Assembly (NCBI GenBank): GCA_009784575.1
Contig: WRBK01000008.1
Location: 1-64,000, forward strand
From: Defluviitaleaceae bacterium
GTDB lineage: Bacteria > Bacillota > Clostridia > Lachnospirales > WRAX01
DNA length: 64,000 nucleotides
Reading direction: 5' to 3'
Shown: piece after piece, positions 17,168-25,677 of the stretch
Position numbering within the stretch: position 1 is the stretch's first letter
Layout: the number at the start of each line of letters is the position of its first letter
Made by a program: the position numbers and the translations under genes
The notes under the pieces: generated by a model
What the model was told of the DNA's origin: nothing
The model's database searches: none
Seen by the model: only the letters and a program-made list of their open reading frames with translations

Positions 17168-20052
17168 TATACCTTCCTTATATTTCCGAATAGCTCCTTG
17201 TTTTGCATTATCGCCGCTTCTGAGCCGACAGTGCAGATATTATTCTGCGCTAAAGCGGTCTCCACGATATGTGCCAGCTCATGAATGGTTGAGAGATTCG
17301 CATTTAGAATCTCGCTACGTTCTATTTGTCGCATTTCATCTGTTATGCCCAACATACGGTTTACGATAGCCACAGAACCCTTTTGCGCATTGGTGGCAGG
17401 TCTGTCAAAGCCGCGTATTGTACCCAGAATAAACTTCTCCATATCTGCATTAGAAAGGTCGAGATTTTTAATATGTTCTGCGGCATTTCTATAGACATTA
17501 TATGTGTTTGCCACATGTGGGTCGCGATAGGAAAATAGATACATGCCGCCATTGCGCCCAAAATTGCTACCCATGCCATACGCGCCGCCTTTTACGCGGA
17601 TTTCATCATAAAGATAATCGTCCAAAATATTGGAAAGCACCCTTAATGCGCCGCTATATACGTGACCATCTGCATAGATGTCCGCCGCCATGGCGCAATA
17701 CTGAACTTTGGATGCAGTGATAAAGCCGTCATTTTTAGGTGAAAGCAGAGGTAGGGCGGTGCGCTCGCCAACTGGAGCATCATGCAAGCTACTATGGAAA
17801 TTTTGCAAATGTTTGTTATATTTATTGTATAGCTCTTGGTCGGCAACTATGCCGTATTTTACATTGCCCTTGCTATAAATTATGCTGCAAAGCTCAGTCA
17901 AATCGGTTTGTAAACTCTCAAAACGCGTGTCAAAGTTATCGCAGAGGTTCTTCGTGTAATCATAGAAAGACAGACCGCCCACAGCATCATTATATGCAGC
18001 GGCAAGGGAGAAATAGCCCGCGGCACGCTCAACAGCAAATAATGCACCATTGGTTAAGAACATTTGCTCCATGGATGCCTTTATCTCCAGAACATAATTT
18101 TTTATCTGGCTTCTATCATCAAAAAGCGTGTTTTTTGTAATTTCTGATACAATTTCAAACATCTTTTCTGTGTTCGCGCTCAGAAATTTAGCATAGACAG
18201 TGGCGCGCGGGTAAAAGTCGCTTGTGGTCTTGGAGATTATGTCGGTTGAAAACGACAAGCCGCCCAAGTTTGCTTTGATTTCTTCCGTTATCTCACTTGT
18301 GGAATATTTTTTTGTGCCAACCTTGGATAAAACATATTGCAAGATTTTCACAAGAGGCAAGTATTTTTCGGGCAATGCGCTGATGTCAAATAGCATAGTT
18401 GCATAGATTATATCATTTGTAGCAAGCGGGGAATGATATACTTCCGCGCCAGCTTCCATTTTTACATCCAGCGGAGTTGTTTCTATTTCAGGTTTTATGT
18501 CGCTTACGGAAAGGCGCGGAATTAGGGCGCGTATTTCATCAGAATCAGTTGATTCTTGGAAAGTACGCAAGTTTTGATATTCTGCTATAGTCTGCGCGAT
18601 TTCTTCTTCACTCATTGCTGCCTTGGTGGTTGCCAGCCTTTCTGCAACGACCATCTCCTTTTGCCCGTCCAAATCTAAAACAGGTTTTAATGTGACATAA
18701 GCGCGGTTTGGGTTGTCTAATAAATATTTTGTGATGAGGCCTTCTAGGTAATTACCATCTTCACATAGCTTGCGTATTTCGGCTAGATGAACAATGCCCA
18801 TCATGCCATCAAAAGGCGAGCCGCCATATGTCCATGTGGTTAGCGCACGTGTACAATATGATATGCCCTTGGGCAAACTGCCATAATCTTCCTCTTTCGC
18901 CTGAAATTCTAAGAAATTAAGGCAAGCCGAAACGAATTTCTTGCTTATACTATTTTTGGCGATGTCCACTAATTTGTCATCTACAAAACTTTTAAATTCT
19001 TTTGCAGAAACCGTAGCGTTTTTTAGAGTTATCTGCATATAAGGATGAAGACAATCGCTGCTTACATAGCCCGAAATATCTTCGCCTATTTCTGCTTCTA
19101 CCAAAGCTTTGTATAAAGGAGAAGCAGGCGTAGTCATCAATATATAATTAAGCAACTTTAGCCCTGTTGAATCAAGTTGTGACATATCATGCGGAAAGCT
19201 AATGCCTACAGCCATATAATTTTCATCCAAATCTGCCTCATTGGCCACTGAATAAACATCTTCAGTAAAAGCAGGCGTAGTAAGGGGTTTTTGTGCAGGG
19301 ATGTCTACCTTTTCGGCATCATCTGTGAATCTTGATAGATATTCCGCATCTAATTTGTCAAAGCAATGCTCTATATTCATATTACCATAGAAAAATATCA
19401 TGGCATTTTGTGGGTGGTAATGTTTTTTGTGAAAATTTATAAAATCTTCATAGTTAAGCTGTGGGATATGGTCTGGATTGCCGCCTGCATCTAATCTGTA
19501 TGATGTGTCTGGATATAATGTGCGGCGCAGGGCGTTTTGTATGGTATCTTGCGGGTCACTGTATGCGCCCTTCATCTCGTTGTAAACTATGCCATTGTAC
19601 TTTAACTCATCTTCCGCACTTTCTAGCTGGTAATGCCAGCCTTCTTGCAGCATAGTTTCTTTTCGGTCATAAATCTTAGGGAAAAATACCGCATCCAAAT
19701 AAACATCCATTAGGTTAAGGAAATCCTTATCATTAACAGAAGCTACGGGGTATATGGTGCGGTCGGGGTAGGTCATGGCATTAAGGAATGTATATAGCGA
19801 ACCCGTCATAAGTTCGTTAAAAGGGTCTTTTAACGGATATTTTTGAGAGCCATTAAGCACGCAATGCTCCATTATGTGAGCTATGCCTGTCTCATCTTCT
19901 GGCGGGGTTTTGAAAGATGCACAAAAAACCTTGTTGTCATCTTCGCTTTTAAGATGCATTATCTGTGCGCCGCTTGGGTGGCTATATAGATAGCCATGAG
20001 CGTTGATGTGAGATAGGTCTCTTTGGTCTATCAGGGTATAGTTTTTATTCAT
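17167..20052 (-). CDS. M16C zinc metalloprotease (presequence-protease-like)
   Basis: Large insulinase-family peptidase, 961 residues. It carries the inverted zinc motif HIMEH (H59, E62, H63) and the downstream helix NELMTGSLYTFLNAMTYPDRT. The second half fits the M16C-associated and inactive M16 domains, as in PreP/Cym1, which degrade unstructured peptides in a closed chamber. The length is close to the roughly 970 residues usual for Clostridia members. No signal peptide is seen, so it should act in the cytoplasm. It is first in a pair with the amidotransferase, whose start overlaps its stop. Confidence 0.93.
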   Translation of the reverse strand: MNKNYTLIDQRDLSHINAHGYLYSHPSGAQIMHLKSEDDNKVFCASFKTPPEDETGIAHIMEHCVLNGSQKYPLKDPFNELMTGSLYTFLNAMTYPDRTIYPVASVNDKDFLNLMDVYLDAVFFPKIYDRKETMLQEGWHYQLESAEDELKYNGIVYNEMKGAYSDPQDTIQNALRRTLYPDTSYRLDAGGNPDHIPQLNYEDFINFHKKHYHPQNAMIFFYGNMNIEHCFDKLDAEYLSRFTDDAEKVDIPAQKPLTTPAFTEDVYSVANEADLDENYMAVGISFPHDMSQLDSTGLKLLNYILMTTPASPLYKALVEAEIGEDISGYVSSDCLHPYMQITLKNATVSAKEFKSFVDDKLVDIAKNSISKKFVSACLNFLEFQAKEEDYGSLPKGISYCTRALTTWTYGGSPFDGMMGIVHLAEIRKLCEDGNYLEGLITKYLLDNPNRAYVTLKPVLDLDGQKEMVVAERLATTKAAMSEEEIAQTIAEYQNLRTFQESTDSDEIRALIPRLSVSDIKPEIETTPLDVKMEAGAEVYHSPLATNDIIYATMLFDISALPEKYLPLVKILQYVLSKVGTKKYSTSEITEEIKANLGGLSFSTDIISKTTSDFYPRATVYAKFLSANTEKMFEIVSEITKNTLFDDRSQIKNYVLEIKASMEQMFLTNGALFAVERAAGYFSLAAAYNDAVGGLSFYDYTKNLCDNFDTRFESLQTDLTELCSIIYSKGNVKYGIVADQELYNKYNKHLQNFHSSLHDAPVGERTALPLLSPKNDGFITASKVQYCAMAADIYADGHVYSGALRVLSNILDDYLYDEIRVKGGAYGMGSNFGRNGGMYLFSYRDPHVANTYNVYRNAAEHIKNLDLSNADMEKFILGTIRGFDRPATNAQKGSVAIVNRMLGITDEMRQIERSEILNANLSTIHELAHIVETALAQNNICTVGSEAAIMQNKELFGNIRKV

Positions 20053-20106
20053 TTCTTAACACGTCCTAGAGTTTTTTATGATTATTATAACATTACAAAA
20101 AAGGAA

Positions 20107-20135
20107 TTGCAATTATATTTAAATTGGGGTATACT
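20107..20135 (+). promoter_or_regulatory. Promoter of the small toxin gene
   Basis: TTGCAA, a 17-bp spacer and TATACT. The predicted start near 20142 gives a 5' leader of about 90 nt. The leader includes a small hairpin ATCTC-CAAGC-GAGAT just before the ribosome site. Confidence 0.7.
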
Positions 20136-20232
20136 GAAAATTGGTACATTTGTATCAATCTATGGTCGAATATGGTCGGTTAGATTTCTTCCTTCTTTCC
20201 TTGTGAATCTCCAAGCGAGATGAGGTGGTCAT

Positions 20233-20346
20233 GTGTTATCTTTATTCGAAGTTCTATACATAATGCATACGCAGGTTATTATTGCGATAGCATTATTTAC
20301 ATATCTAGAGCTAAAGAAAAATAATAATGACGACAAAAAGAAATAA
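20233..20346 (+). CDS. Putative holin-like type I toxin, 37 aa
   Basis: This short gene starts at a GTG with GAGGTG five to six bases upstream and ends at TAA. The peptide has a short N-terminal segment (LSLFEVLYIM), one membrane helix (about residues 12-26) and a charged lysine/asparagine tail. This matches the pattern of the small Hol_Tox/TxpA-like peptides of Bacillota. These insert into the membrane and are silenced by an antisense RNA. Here the gene runs directly into a hairpin shared with a convergent RNA on the other strand. The family is assigned from pattern and context, not from a search. Confidence 0.75.
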   Translation: MLSLFEVLYIMHTQVIIAIALFTYLELKKNNNDDKKK

Positions 20347-20447
20347 CCGCCCCTAGTCCAAGGATGTGCGGTTATTTCTCTGTAATTAACTTTGCAAGGA
20401 AAGACCGATAATCTAGCTGACTAGACCACGGGTTCTTCAAAATCTAT
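20335..20447 (-). ncRNA. Candidate antisense antitoxin RNA (RatA-like arrangement)
   Basis: A minus-strand transcript of about 110 nt is predicted from a strong promoter (20454-20482) to the shared hairpin. Its 3' end overlaps the last codons and terminator of the toxin gene, so it would pair with the 3' end of the toxin mRNA, as RatA does with txpA. No open frame is present in it. The promoter and terminator are seen; the antitoxin role is inferred. Confidence 0.65.
20341..20377. terminator. Shared bidirectional terminator of toxin and antitoxin
   Basis: The hairpin AAATAACCGC/GCGGTTATTT. On the minus strand it is followed by CTTTTTG. On the plus strand the T tract is weak and lies partly within the stem. 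It lies at the 3' ends of both convergent transcripts. Confidence 0.75.
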
Positions 20448-20453
20448 ATTTGC

Positions 20454-20482
20454 ATTGTAACATACATACCACAAAATTTCAA
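20454..20482 (-). promoter_or_regulatory. Promoter of the antisense RNA
   Basis: On the minus strand: TTGAAA, a 17-bp spacer and TACAAT preceded by TGT (an extended -10). This is stronger than the opposing toxin promoter, as expected for an antitoxin. Confidence 0.75.
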
Positions 20483-20506
20483 GCCAAAATTTTAGGGGGA
20501 CTGAAA

Positions 20507-22315
20507 ATGTCAGAACTAAAAACAAGAGACCAAGTGGCAACAGAGTTCAAGTGGAATTTGACCACGATGTTTGCAGATGATGCGGCGTGGCAAGCGCGCT
20601 ATGATGCTTTAGTGGCGAGCTACGAAAAAGACATCAAGCAATACGAAGGCAAAATGGCTGATAACGCCGAAAATTTGCTTGGAGCATTGCGAGCCTACGA
20701 CAAAATAGGCGAAGAAATGGGCAAAATTTATCTTTACACTATGCTAAAAAGTGACGAAGACACTGGGAATTCCACTTATACAGGCATGGCGGATAAAGCT
20801 CGCGGACTATATGTAGGAATAGGCGCGGCATCTAGTTTCTTTAGGCCAGAAATTATTGCTATGGGCGAAGAAAAAGCAAAAGCCTATATGAGCGATAATG
20901 CAGATTTGCAGATTTATGCACATTTCTTCGATGACATGTTCAGGCAACAAGCGCATGTACTTACGCCTGATAAAGAAGAAATTATGGCGCGTGCATCTGA
21001 GATAGGCGGCGCGGCTTCCAATATCTATGGAAAACTAACAAATACCGATATGGTATTTGGCAAAGCAAAAGACAGCAATGGTGTGGAGCATGAAGTAACA
21101 ACAGGTACATTTGTATCTTTGCAAGAAAGCAAGGACAGGGTGTTGCGTAAAAATGTATATGAAACATATTATCAAGGTTACATAGGCCATAAAAACACCC
21201 TAGCAGAAGCATATAACTACTCTGTAAAAAATGATAATTTTGTGGCTACTGTGCGTAATTATGATAACGCTATGGCGGCTGCCTTGCATGAGGATAATAT
21301 CCCTACGGAAATTTATCATAATTTGGTAAACACTGTAAACGACAACCTTCATCTCATGCATAGATATATGGAATTGCGCAAAAAGTGCCTAAAAGTAGAC
21401 GAGTTGCATTTTTATGATGTATACACCCCTATTGTAGAAGATGCAGACACGAAGGTTAGCTGGGAAGATGCAAAGAGAATAGTTATAGAAGGAACGAAGG
21501 CTTTGGGCGCGGATTATCAAGCTCTTGTAAAGCGTTGCTTTGATGAGCGATGGGTAGATGTATACCCGAATAAGAATAAACGTTCGGGAGCTTATTGTGC
21601 AGGGGTTCATGGTATCAAGCATCCGTTTATGCTAATGAATTATGATGATACAATAAACAATATGTTTACGCTAACACATGAAGCGGGGCATGTTATGCAT
21701 AGCTACTTTAGTCATGAAGAGCAACCATATGTTTATGGTAATTATACAATCTTTTTGGCAGAAATAGCATCCACTGTAAACGAAGCATTGCTTATGGATT
21801 ACATGCTAAGCATTACGCCGCCAACAGATAAAGCGAAATACAACTATTTGTTAAATTATTTCATGGAGCAATTCAAGAGTACATTCTTCCGCCAAACCAT
21901 GTTTGCAGAATTCGAAATGCTTGCGCATGAAATGGCAGATAAGAACATCCCCCTAACGGTAGATTCTTTGCGTGACCTATACAAAGAGCTTTTGACAAAG
22001 CATTTTGGACCACATATGAATGTGGATGACACCATTATCTATGAATGGAGTCGCATACCGCATTATTATCGTGCATATTATGTGTATCAATATGCGACAG
22101 GCTTTACGGCTGCCATGGCTCTTTCTAAGAAGATACGTGAAGAAGGTCAGCCAGCGGTAGACAAATACCTAAAGATGCTAAGGTCTGGCTCAAATGATTA
22201 CTCTATCAACCTGTTAAAAGAGGCGGGTGTGGATATGACAACAGCAGAGCCATTTAAGCAGTCATTGTCTATATTTGAAGATTTGATGGATAGATTTGAG
22301 AAGGCGAATTTTTAG
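20507..22315 (+). CDS. pepF: Oligoendopeptidase F
   Basis: Zinc endopeptidase of the M3 family that cleaves oligopeptides in the cytoplasm, 602 residues. The HExxH motif is in MFTLTHEAGHVMHSYF. The downstream glutamate-containing segment is FLAEIASTVNEALL. The C-terminal YYVYQYATGFTAA is typical of PepF. The ATG at 20507 follows AGGGGGACTG; the frame upstream to 20450 lies within the antitoxin promoter region. A good terminator follows. Confidence 0.96.
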   Translation: MSELKTRDQVATEFKWNLTTMFADDAAWQARYDALVASYEKDIKQYEGKMADNAENLLGALRAYDKIGEEMGKIYLYTMLKSDEDTGNSTYTGMADKARGLYVGIGAASSFFRPEIIAMGEEKAKAYMSDNADLQIYAHFFDDMFRQQAHVLTPDKEEIMARASEIGGAASNIYGKLTNTDMVFGKAKDSNGVEHEVTTGTFVSLQESKDRVLRKNVYETYYQGYIGHKNTLAEAYNYSVKNDNFVATVRNYDNAMAAALHEDNIPTEIYHNLVNTVNDNLHLMHRYMELRKKCLKVDELHFYDVYTPIVEDADTKVSWEDAKRIVIEGTKALGADYQALVKRCFDERWVDVYPNKNKRSGAYCAGVHGIKHPFMLMNYDDTINNMFTLTHEAGHVMHSYFSHEEQPYVYGNYTIFLAEIASTVNEALLMDYMLSITPPTDKAKYNYLLNYFMEQFKSTFFRQTMFAEFEMLAHEMADKNIPLTVDSLRDLYKELLTKHFGPHMNVDDTIIYEWSRIPHYYRAYYVYQYATGFTAAMALSKKIREEGQPAVDKYLKMLRSGSNDYSINLLKEAGVDMTTAEPFKQSLSIFEDLMDRFEKANF

Positions 22316-22327
22316 TTGAATAATTAG

Positions 22328-22366
22328 GAGGGTGCGGATATTGTGTCTGCACCCTCTATTTTATTG
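22328..22366 (+). terminator. Intrinsic terminator of pepF
   Basis: The hairpin GAGGGTGC/GCACCCTC is followed by TATTTTATT, 13 bases after the stop codon. Confidence 0.85.
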
Positions 22367-22654
22367 CAAGACCCACAAACCCTCACCTATCAAATGTGCT
22401 ATAACGATAAATATGATTACTAAATTAAGCAAACACGCAAATGGTATCAATATTCTGAACGCCGTCTTACGTGTTTTGTGGCGAAAAGCAATCATGCCTA
22501 AGAGTGCGCCGAAACCGCCCATGACAAAAGCGCAAAATATCAGCGTTGCTTCTTTTGTGCGCCATGTGTTTAGTTTGGCTCTGCCTTTGTCTATACCAAA
22601 AAGAGCAAAAGTGATGATATTCCATATTGATAATATGATGAGAAATACGATCAT
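22361..22654 (-). CDS. DUF1294 family membrane protein
   Basis: Small integral membrane protein, 97 residues, with about three hydrophobic helices. It has the DUF1294 core FGIDKGRAKLNTWRTKE, then a glycine-rich helix FVMGGFGALLGMIAFRHKT. Function is unknown in the family. The start at 22654 follows AGGAGG (TTAGGAGGATTACAG); the longer frame to 22822 runs through a structured RNA region. It lies 27 bp beyond the terminator of the candidate RNA, so that RNA may be its regulated leader. Confidence 0.85.
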   Translation of the reverse strand: MIVFLIILSIWNIITFALFGIDKGRAKLNTWRTKEATLIFCAFVMGGFGALLGMIAFRHKTRKTAFRILIPFACLLNLVIIFIVIAHLIGEGLWVLQ

Positions 22655-22680
22655 CTGTAATCCTCCTAAAAGATTGTTAA

Positions 22681-22711
22681 ATAAAAAGTGCGCCAACAGG
22701 GGAGTTGGCGC
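22681..22711 (-). terminator. Terminator or attenuator upstream of the DUF1294 gene
   Basis: The hairpin GCGCCAAC/GTTGGCGC is followed on the minus strand by ACTTTTTAT. It lies between the candidate RNA and the DUF1294 ribosome site. Confidence 0.8.
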
Positions 22712-22832
22712 GAAAAAGGGGGTCGAAATAGGTTGAGAGATATCACCTGCTAAAACAGGCCGAAAAATGCGACTGTATGTAGATAAACGCACTTTCCGCC
22801 CAGCTTTAGCAAAAAGCAACACTTCTTTCTAT
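22683..22832 (-). ncRNA. Candidate structured small RNA or leader RNA, about 150 nt
   Basis: The transcript is predicted from a perfect consensus promoter to an intrinsic terminator. Near its 5' end it forms a long hairpin. The arms at 22788-22810 and 22749-22771 pair over 21 of 23 positions (G-U pairs included), with a 16-base loop. A small bulged hairpin follows directly (22730-22748), then the terminator. No coding frame with a ribosome site is visible. I do not recognise the family; it does not show the conserved SRP, 6S, tmRNA or RNase P motifs I know. Confidence 0.7.
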
Positions 22833-22838
22833 TTCTAA

Positions 22839-22867
22839 ATTATAACATTTTGTCTAATGATTGTCAA
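22839..22867 (-). promoter_or_regulatory. Perfect consensus promoter of the candidate RNA
   Basis: On the minus strand, TTGACA, a 17-bp spacer and TATAAT match the sigma-A consensus exactly. This is the strongest-looking promoter in the window. Confidence 0.9.
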
Positions 22868-22877
22868 TACTTATTTT

Positions 22878-24035
22878 TTAGGTAGAATAATGCATGGCAA
22901 AGGCGGCATAAAGAGCAGCTCCTATAGGCAGAGCATCCTCATTTACACAAAACTTAGGATGATGACCCTCAAAATAGTCGCCGCTATATGGCCCTGCACC
23001 AATGCTAGCAAAAAATGCGGGCGCAATCTTGCTAAAGGCTGAAAAATCTTCGCCGCCCATCATTGGTTTCATTTTATCTATAGTTACATCTGGTAATACT
23101 TTTATAATCAAATCCTTAAAATAATTGCAAAGCACCTCGTCATTATCCACAGCATCATAGCCATAGGTATAATCAAGCTCATAACTAGCACCATAAGCGG
23201 CGCAAATGCCTTTAAGAATATCATTTATGCGCTGCACCATTATCTCGCGCACCTCTGGTGTATTGGTACGTACAGTACCCAAGATGCGGGCAGTGTCTGG
23301 CACGATATTATGAGCGTGACCTGCATTAAAAGCACCTATGGTTAGCACGGCATTTTCAAATGCACTAACATTTCTGGAGACGATATGATGCAGAGCCTGC
23401 ACAATCTCTGTGCCTATAAGCAATGTATCTATGCCTTTTTCAGGGATTGCGGCATGTGTGCCTTTGCCCTTAATGTCTATAACAAACACATCGGCATTAG
23501 CAGAAACAGGTCCAGCAGATACTTTCACCACGCCAGCGGGTGCATCCATAAATACATGGCAACCATAAAAAGCATCAACATCATCCAAAATGCCGCTTTC
23601 TACAAGGGTTATAGCCCCACCTGGTGGATGTTCCTCTGCATGTTGAAAGATAAATTTAACTGTGCCTTCCAATTGGTCTTTTATTCCATGGAGAGCATCT
23701 AATGCACCTAGCAACATAGCGGCATGGCAATCATGCCCACAAGCGTGCATAACACCATCATTTTTGGACTTAAACTCCACATCGGCCTCTTCTGCAATGG
23801 GCAGGGCATCTATATCTGCACGCAAGCCTATTGTTTTACCTGGTTTGCCACCCTTTAGCACGGCTATAATCCCTGTTTCGGCAGGGCGCAATATTTCTAT
23901 ACCATCATACTTTGATATTTGCTCGACAAGATATTTTGTGGTTTCAAATTCCTTGAAGGAAACCTCGGGATACATATGTAGATGTCTGCGCCAATCAATG
24001 ACTTTTTGTACATTAATTAATTTTAAGATATCCAT
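22878..24035 (-). CDS. M20 family metal-dependent amidohydrolase
   Basis: Zinc-dependent hydrolase of the hippurate/N-acyl-amino-acid hydrolase group, 385 residues. The motifs are LRADIDALPI, HACGHDCHAAMLLGA, QHAEEHPPGGA and the C-terminal MMGGEDFSAF. The dimerisation lid lies around residues 185-290. AGGAGG precedes the ATG. The exact substrate (N-acetyl amino acid, hippurate or diaminopimelate derivative) is not resolved. It follows the small membrane protein gene after 2 bp. Confidence 0.92.
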   Translation of the reverse strand: MDILKLINVQKVIDWRRHLHMYPEVSFKEFETTKYLVEQISKYDGIEILRPAETGIIAVLKGGKPGKTIGLRADIDALPIAEEADVEFKSKNDGVMHACGHDCHAAMLLGALDALHGIKDQLEGTVKFIFQHAEEHPPGGAITLVESGILDDVDAFYGCHVFMDAPAGVVKVSAGPVSANADVFVIDIKGKGTHAAIPEKGIDTLLIGTEIVQALHHIVSRNVSAFENAVLTIGAFNAGHAHNIVPDTARILGTVRTNTPEVREIMVQRINDILKGICAAYGASYELDYTYGYDAVDNDEVLCNYFKDLIIKVLPDVTIDKMKPMMGGEDFSAFSKIAPAFFASIGAGPYSGDYFEGHHPKFCVNEDALPIGAALYAAFAMHYST

Positions 24036-24037
24036 AA

Positions 24038-24331
24038 TTATTTGTTCTCCTCCTTATTTTCCTCTTTGGTCACTTCGCCTAATGCTACACTAGCAATTTC
24101 ATTATCTACAGCTGTTTTTGCTTCCTCTAATTGCTGGTCGGTAACGCTACATAATACACCTGCTATGCCTATTAGCACAACAAACAGAATTGTGTCTATA
24201 GAAAAAATTATGAAAGCGACCAAGATGAATGCCCTAACGTACTTAGAAAGCATCCAACATATAAAATACACCGAAATGCCCAAAAATGCCGCTAGGATAT
24301 CTACCGCTACTGCCGAAGGTACTAGTTCCAT
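24038..24331 (-). CDS. Hypothetical small membrane protein
   Basis: About 97 residues. It has two or three hydrophobic segments (through IGIAGVLCSV) and an acidic tail rich in E and K. I do not recognise a family. The start is uncertain: an ATG at 24331 or a TTG at 24346, neither with a clear ribosome site. It ends 2 bp before the amidohydrolase start, so they probably share a transcript. Confidence 0.55.
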   Translation of the reverse strand: MELVPSAVAVDILAAFLGISVYFICWMLSKYVRAFILVAFIIFSIDTILFVVLIGIAGVLCSVTDQQLEEAKTAVDNEIASVALGEVTKEENKEENK

Positions 24332-24412
24332 AAAAAATGAAAGCAAAATCAGTGGAAATGTTGCGGAAAATAATAGGATGAAGTCGCTACCGATAATTAT
24401 ACCATGCCATGG

Positions 24413-25153
24413 TCAATTTTGCAACAATATTACGGTGATTGTGTTAGCATTGGTGATGAGGTCATTAATTTGCTGCATATTGCTTAAAACCCATGTGTCT
24501 GCTATTGTTATGCTGTATTCTTCTACATTGCCTAGAGCGTACAATTGGGTGAATATGGCTTCCAAATCTTCAAAACTGGGCTGTATAGAAATATTGAATA
24601 CAGATTCGTAAAAAGATATACCAAGTGTTCTTATAGATTCTTGTGCATATGCAATATCATCGACAGCGATTATGATTTGGAATGTAAGTGCATAGCGGTC
24701 GCCTAGGTCAAAATCGATTAAGTCTGTAGGCAAGTGTGCAGGACGGAGGTAAGTGATGGTGGTAATTGCTTGTTGTGAGCTGTCAGAAAAGGGGTCGTTA
24801 GAACGGGTTATCGACCCATTGGTGGGGGTGTGAGCTATAGCAATCTCTGGGTCTGCAATACGCTCTTCGATGCCATGAGGGGCAATCCAAGCAGTTGGTG
24901 CATCAAATTCTGCGATTTCACCTGTGGTATAAGTGTTGCCAAAATTCGTAAACACAAGCAAGATAGCGATGGTAGCTGCCGCAGCGGTAGAAAAAGAGCC
25001 TATATACCAGATGATGCGGCTTTTTTTCTTTCTTGATATATTTGCGGCTTCTGCCCTTATTCTTTGCATGGTCTCATTGTGAAAACCTTCGGGCAAATCT
25101 ATTTCTGGCAATTCCGCTAATGTTTTTTTTATGTCACTATCCTTAATTTTCAC
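24413..25153 (-). CDS. Putative transmembrane anti-sigma factor
   Basis: A 246-residue single-pass protein. A charged cytoplasmic N-terminus (about 1-45) begins with a DSDIKKTLAELPEI-type helix. One membrane helix follows (about 47-68), then an extracytoplasmic domain of about 175 residues. The layout fits an anti-sigma factor for the ECF sigma gene two genes upstream. No zinc-binding HxxxCxxC is seen. The start is a GTG preceded by GGTGGTGAT. The external domain resembles the DUF4349-like sensors only loosely. Confidence 0.65.
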   Translation of the reverse strand: MKIKDSDIKKTLAELPEIDLPEGFHNETMQRIRAEAANISRKKKSRIIWYIGSFSTAAAATIAILLVFTNFGNTYTTGEIAEFDAPTAWIAPHGIEERIADPEIAIAHTPTNGSITRSNDPFSDSSQQAITTITYLRPAHLPTDLIDFDLGDRYALTFQIIIAVDDIAYAQESIRTLGISFYESVFNISIQPSFEDLEAIFTQLYALGNVEEYSITIADTWVLSNMQQINDLITNANTITVILLQN

Positions 25154-25175
25154 AAAATCACCACCATCATCATTT

Positions 25176-25643
25176 CTATAGTGTTTTCTTTAGCAATAGG
25201 AAGTCATCACAAGCAATTGAGTTAAAATTACAATCAACATCGCAGGGGTCTGTGTTGACGATTCCTAGCTTTGTGACGAACCCTAAATGTTCATAAAGTC
25301 TAATGCTTGTAAGATTATTTGGTTCTACACCTATAACCGCGTACTTGAATCCTAATTCCACAAGGTGGTCAAAAACGCGCCTAATGAGTTTTGTCCCATA
25401 TCCTTTGCTTTGCATTTCACTAATTATGCGAAATGCGCATAAATAAGCAACTGTCTCCCTATCAATAAGATTTCTGCTACTCAGGCTTTTAAATATATAA
25501 AGTTCGCCGATTAATCTTTCATCTATTTCTATTGTCCAAAATTCAGCGTTATTGTTTTTGATATTTGATGCAAAAAACTCTGATGTAAACTTTTTGTACC
25601 ATAAAGACATCATTTCTTCAGATGTTCCTTGTCTTATTTCCAT
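25176..25643 (-). CDS. GNAT-family N-acetyltransferase
   Basis: A 155-residue acetyltransferase with the acetyl-CoA loop EMQSKGYGTKLIRRV and the C-terminal NLTSIRLYEHLGF. The start at 25643 follows GAGGTC; the frame upstream to 25673 lacks a site. It sits between the ECF sigma factor and its putative anti-sigma factor, an unusual place. It may be part of the regulated unit or a late insertion. The substrate is unknown. Confidence 0.85.
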   Translation of the reverse strand: MEIRQGTSEEMMSLWYKKFTSEFFASNIKNNNAEFWTIEIDERLIGELYIFKSLSSRNLIDRETVAYLCAFRIISEMQSKGYGTKLIRRVFDHLVELGFKYAVIGVEPNNLTSIRLYEHLGFVTKLGIVNTDPCDVDCNFNSIACDDFLLLKKTL

Positions 25644-25677
25644 ACTGACCTCTTTCATATATTTGACGAACAAATTG

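Noticed and set aside
22655-22822. N-terminal extension of the DUF1294 protein through the structured RNA
   Set aside because: AGGAGG and the family start support the ATG at 22654. The extension would translate a terminator hairpin.
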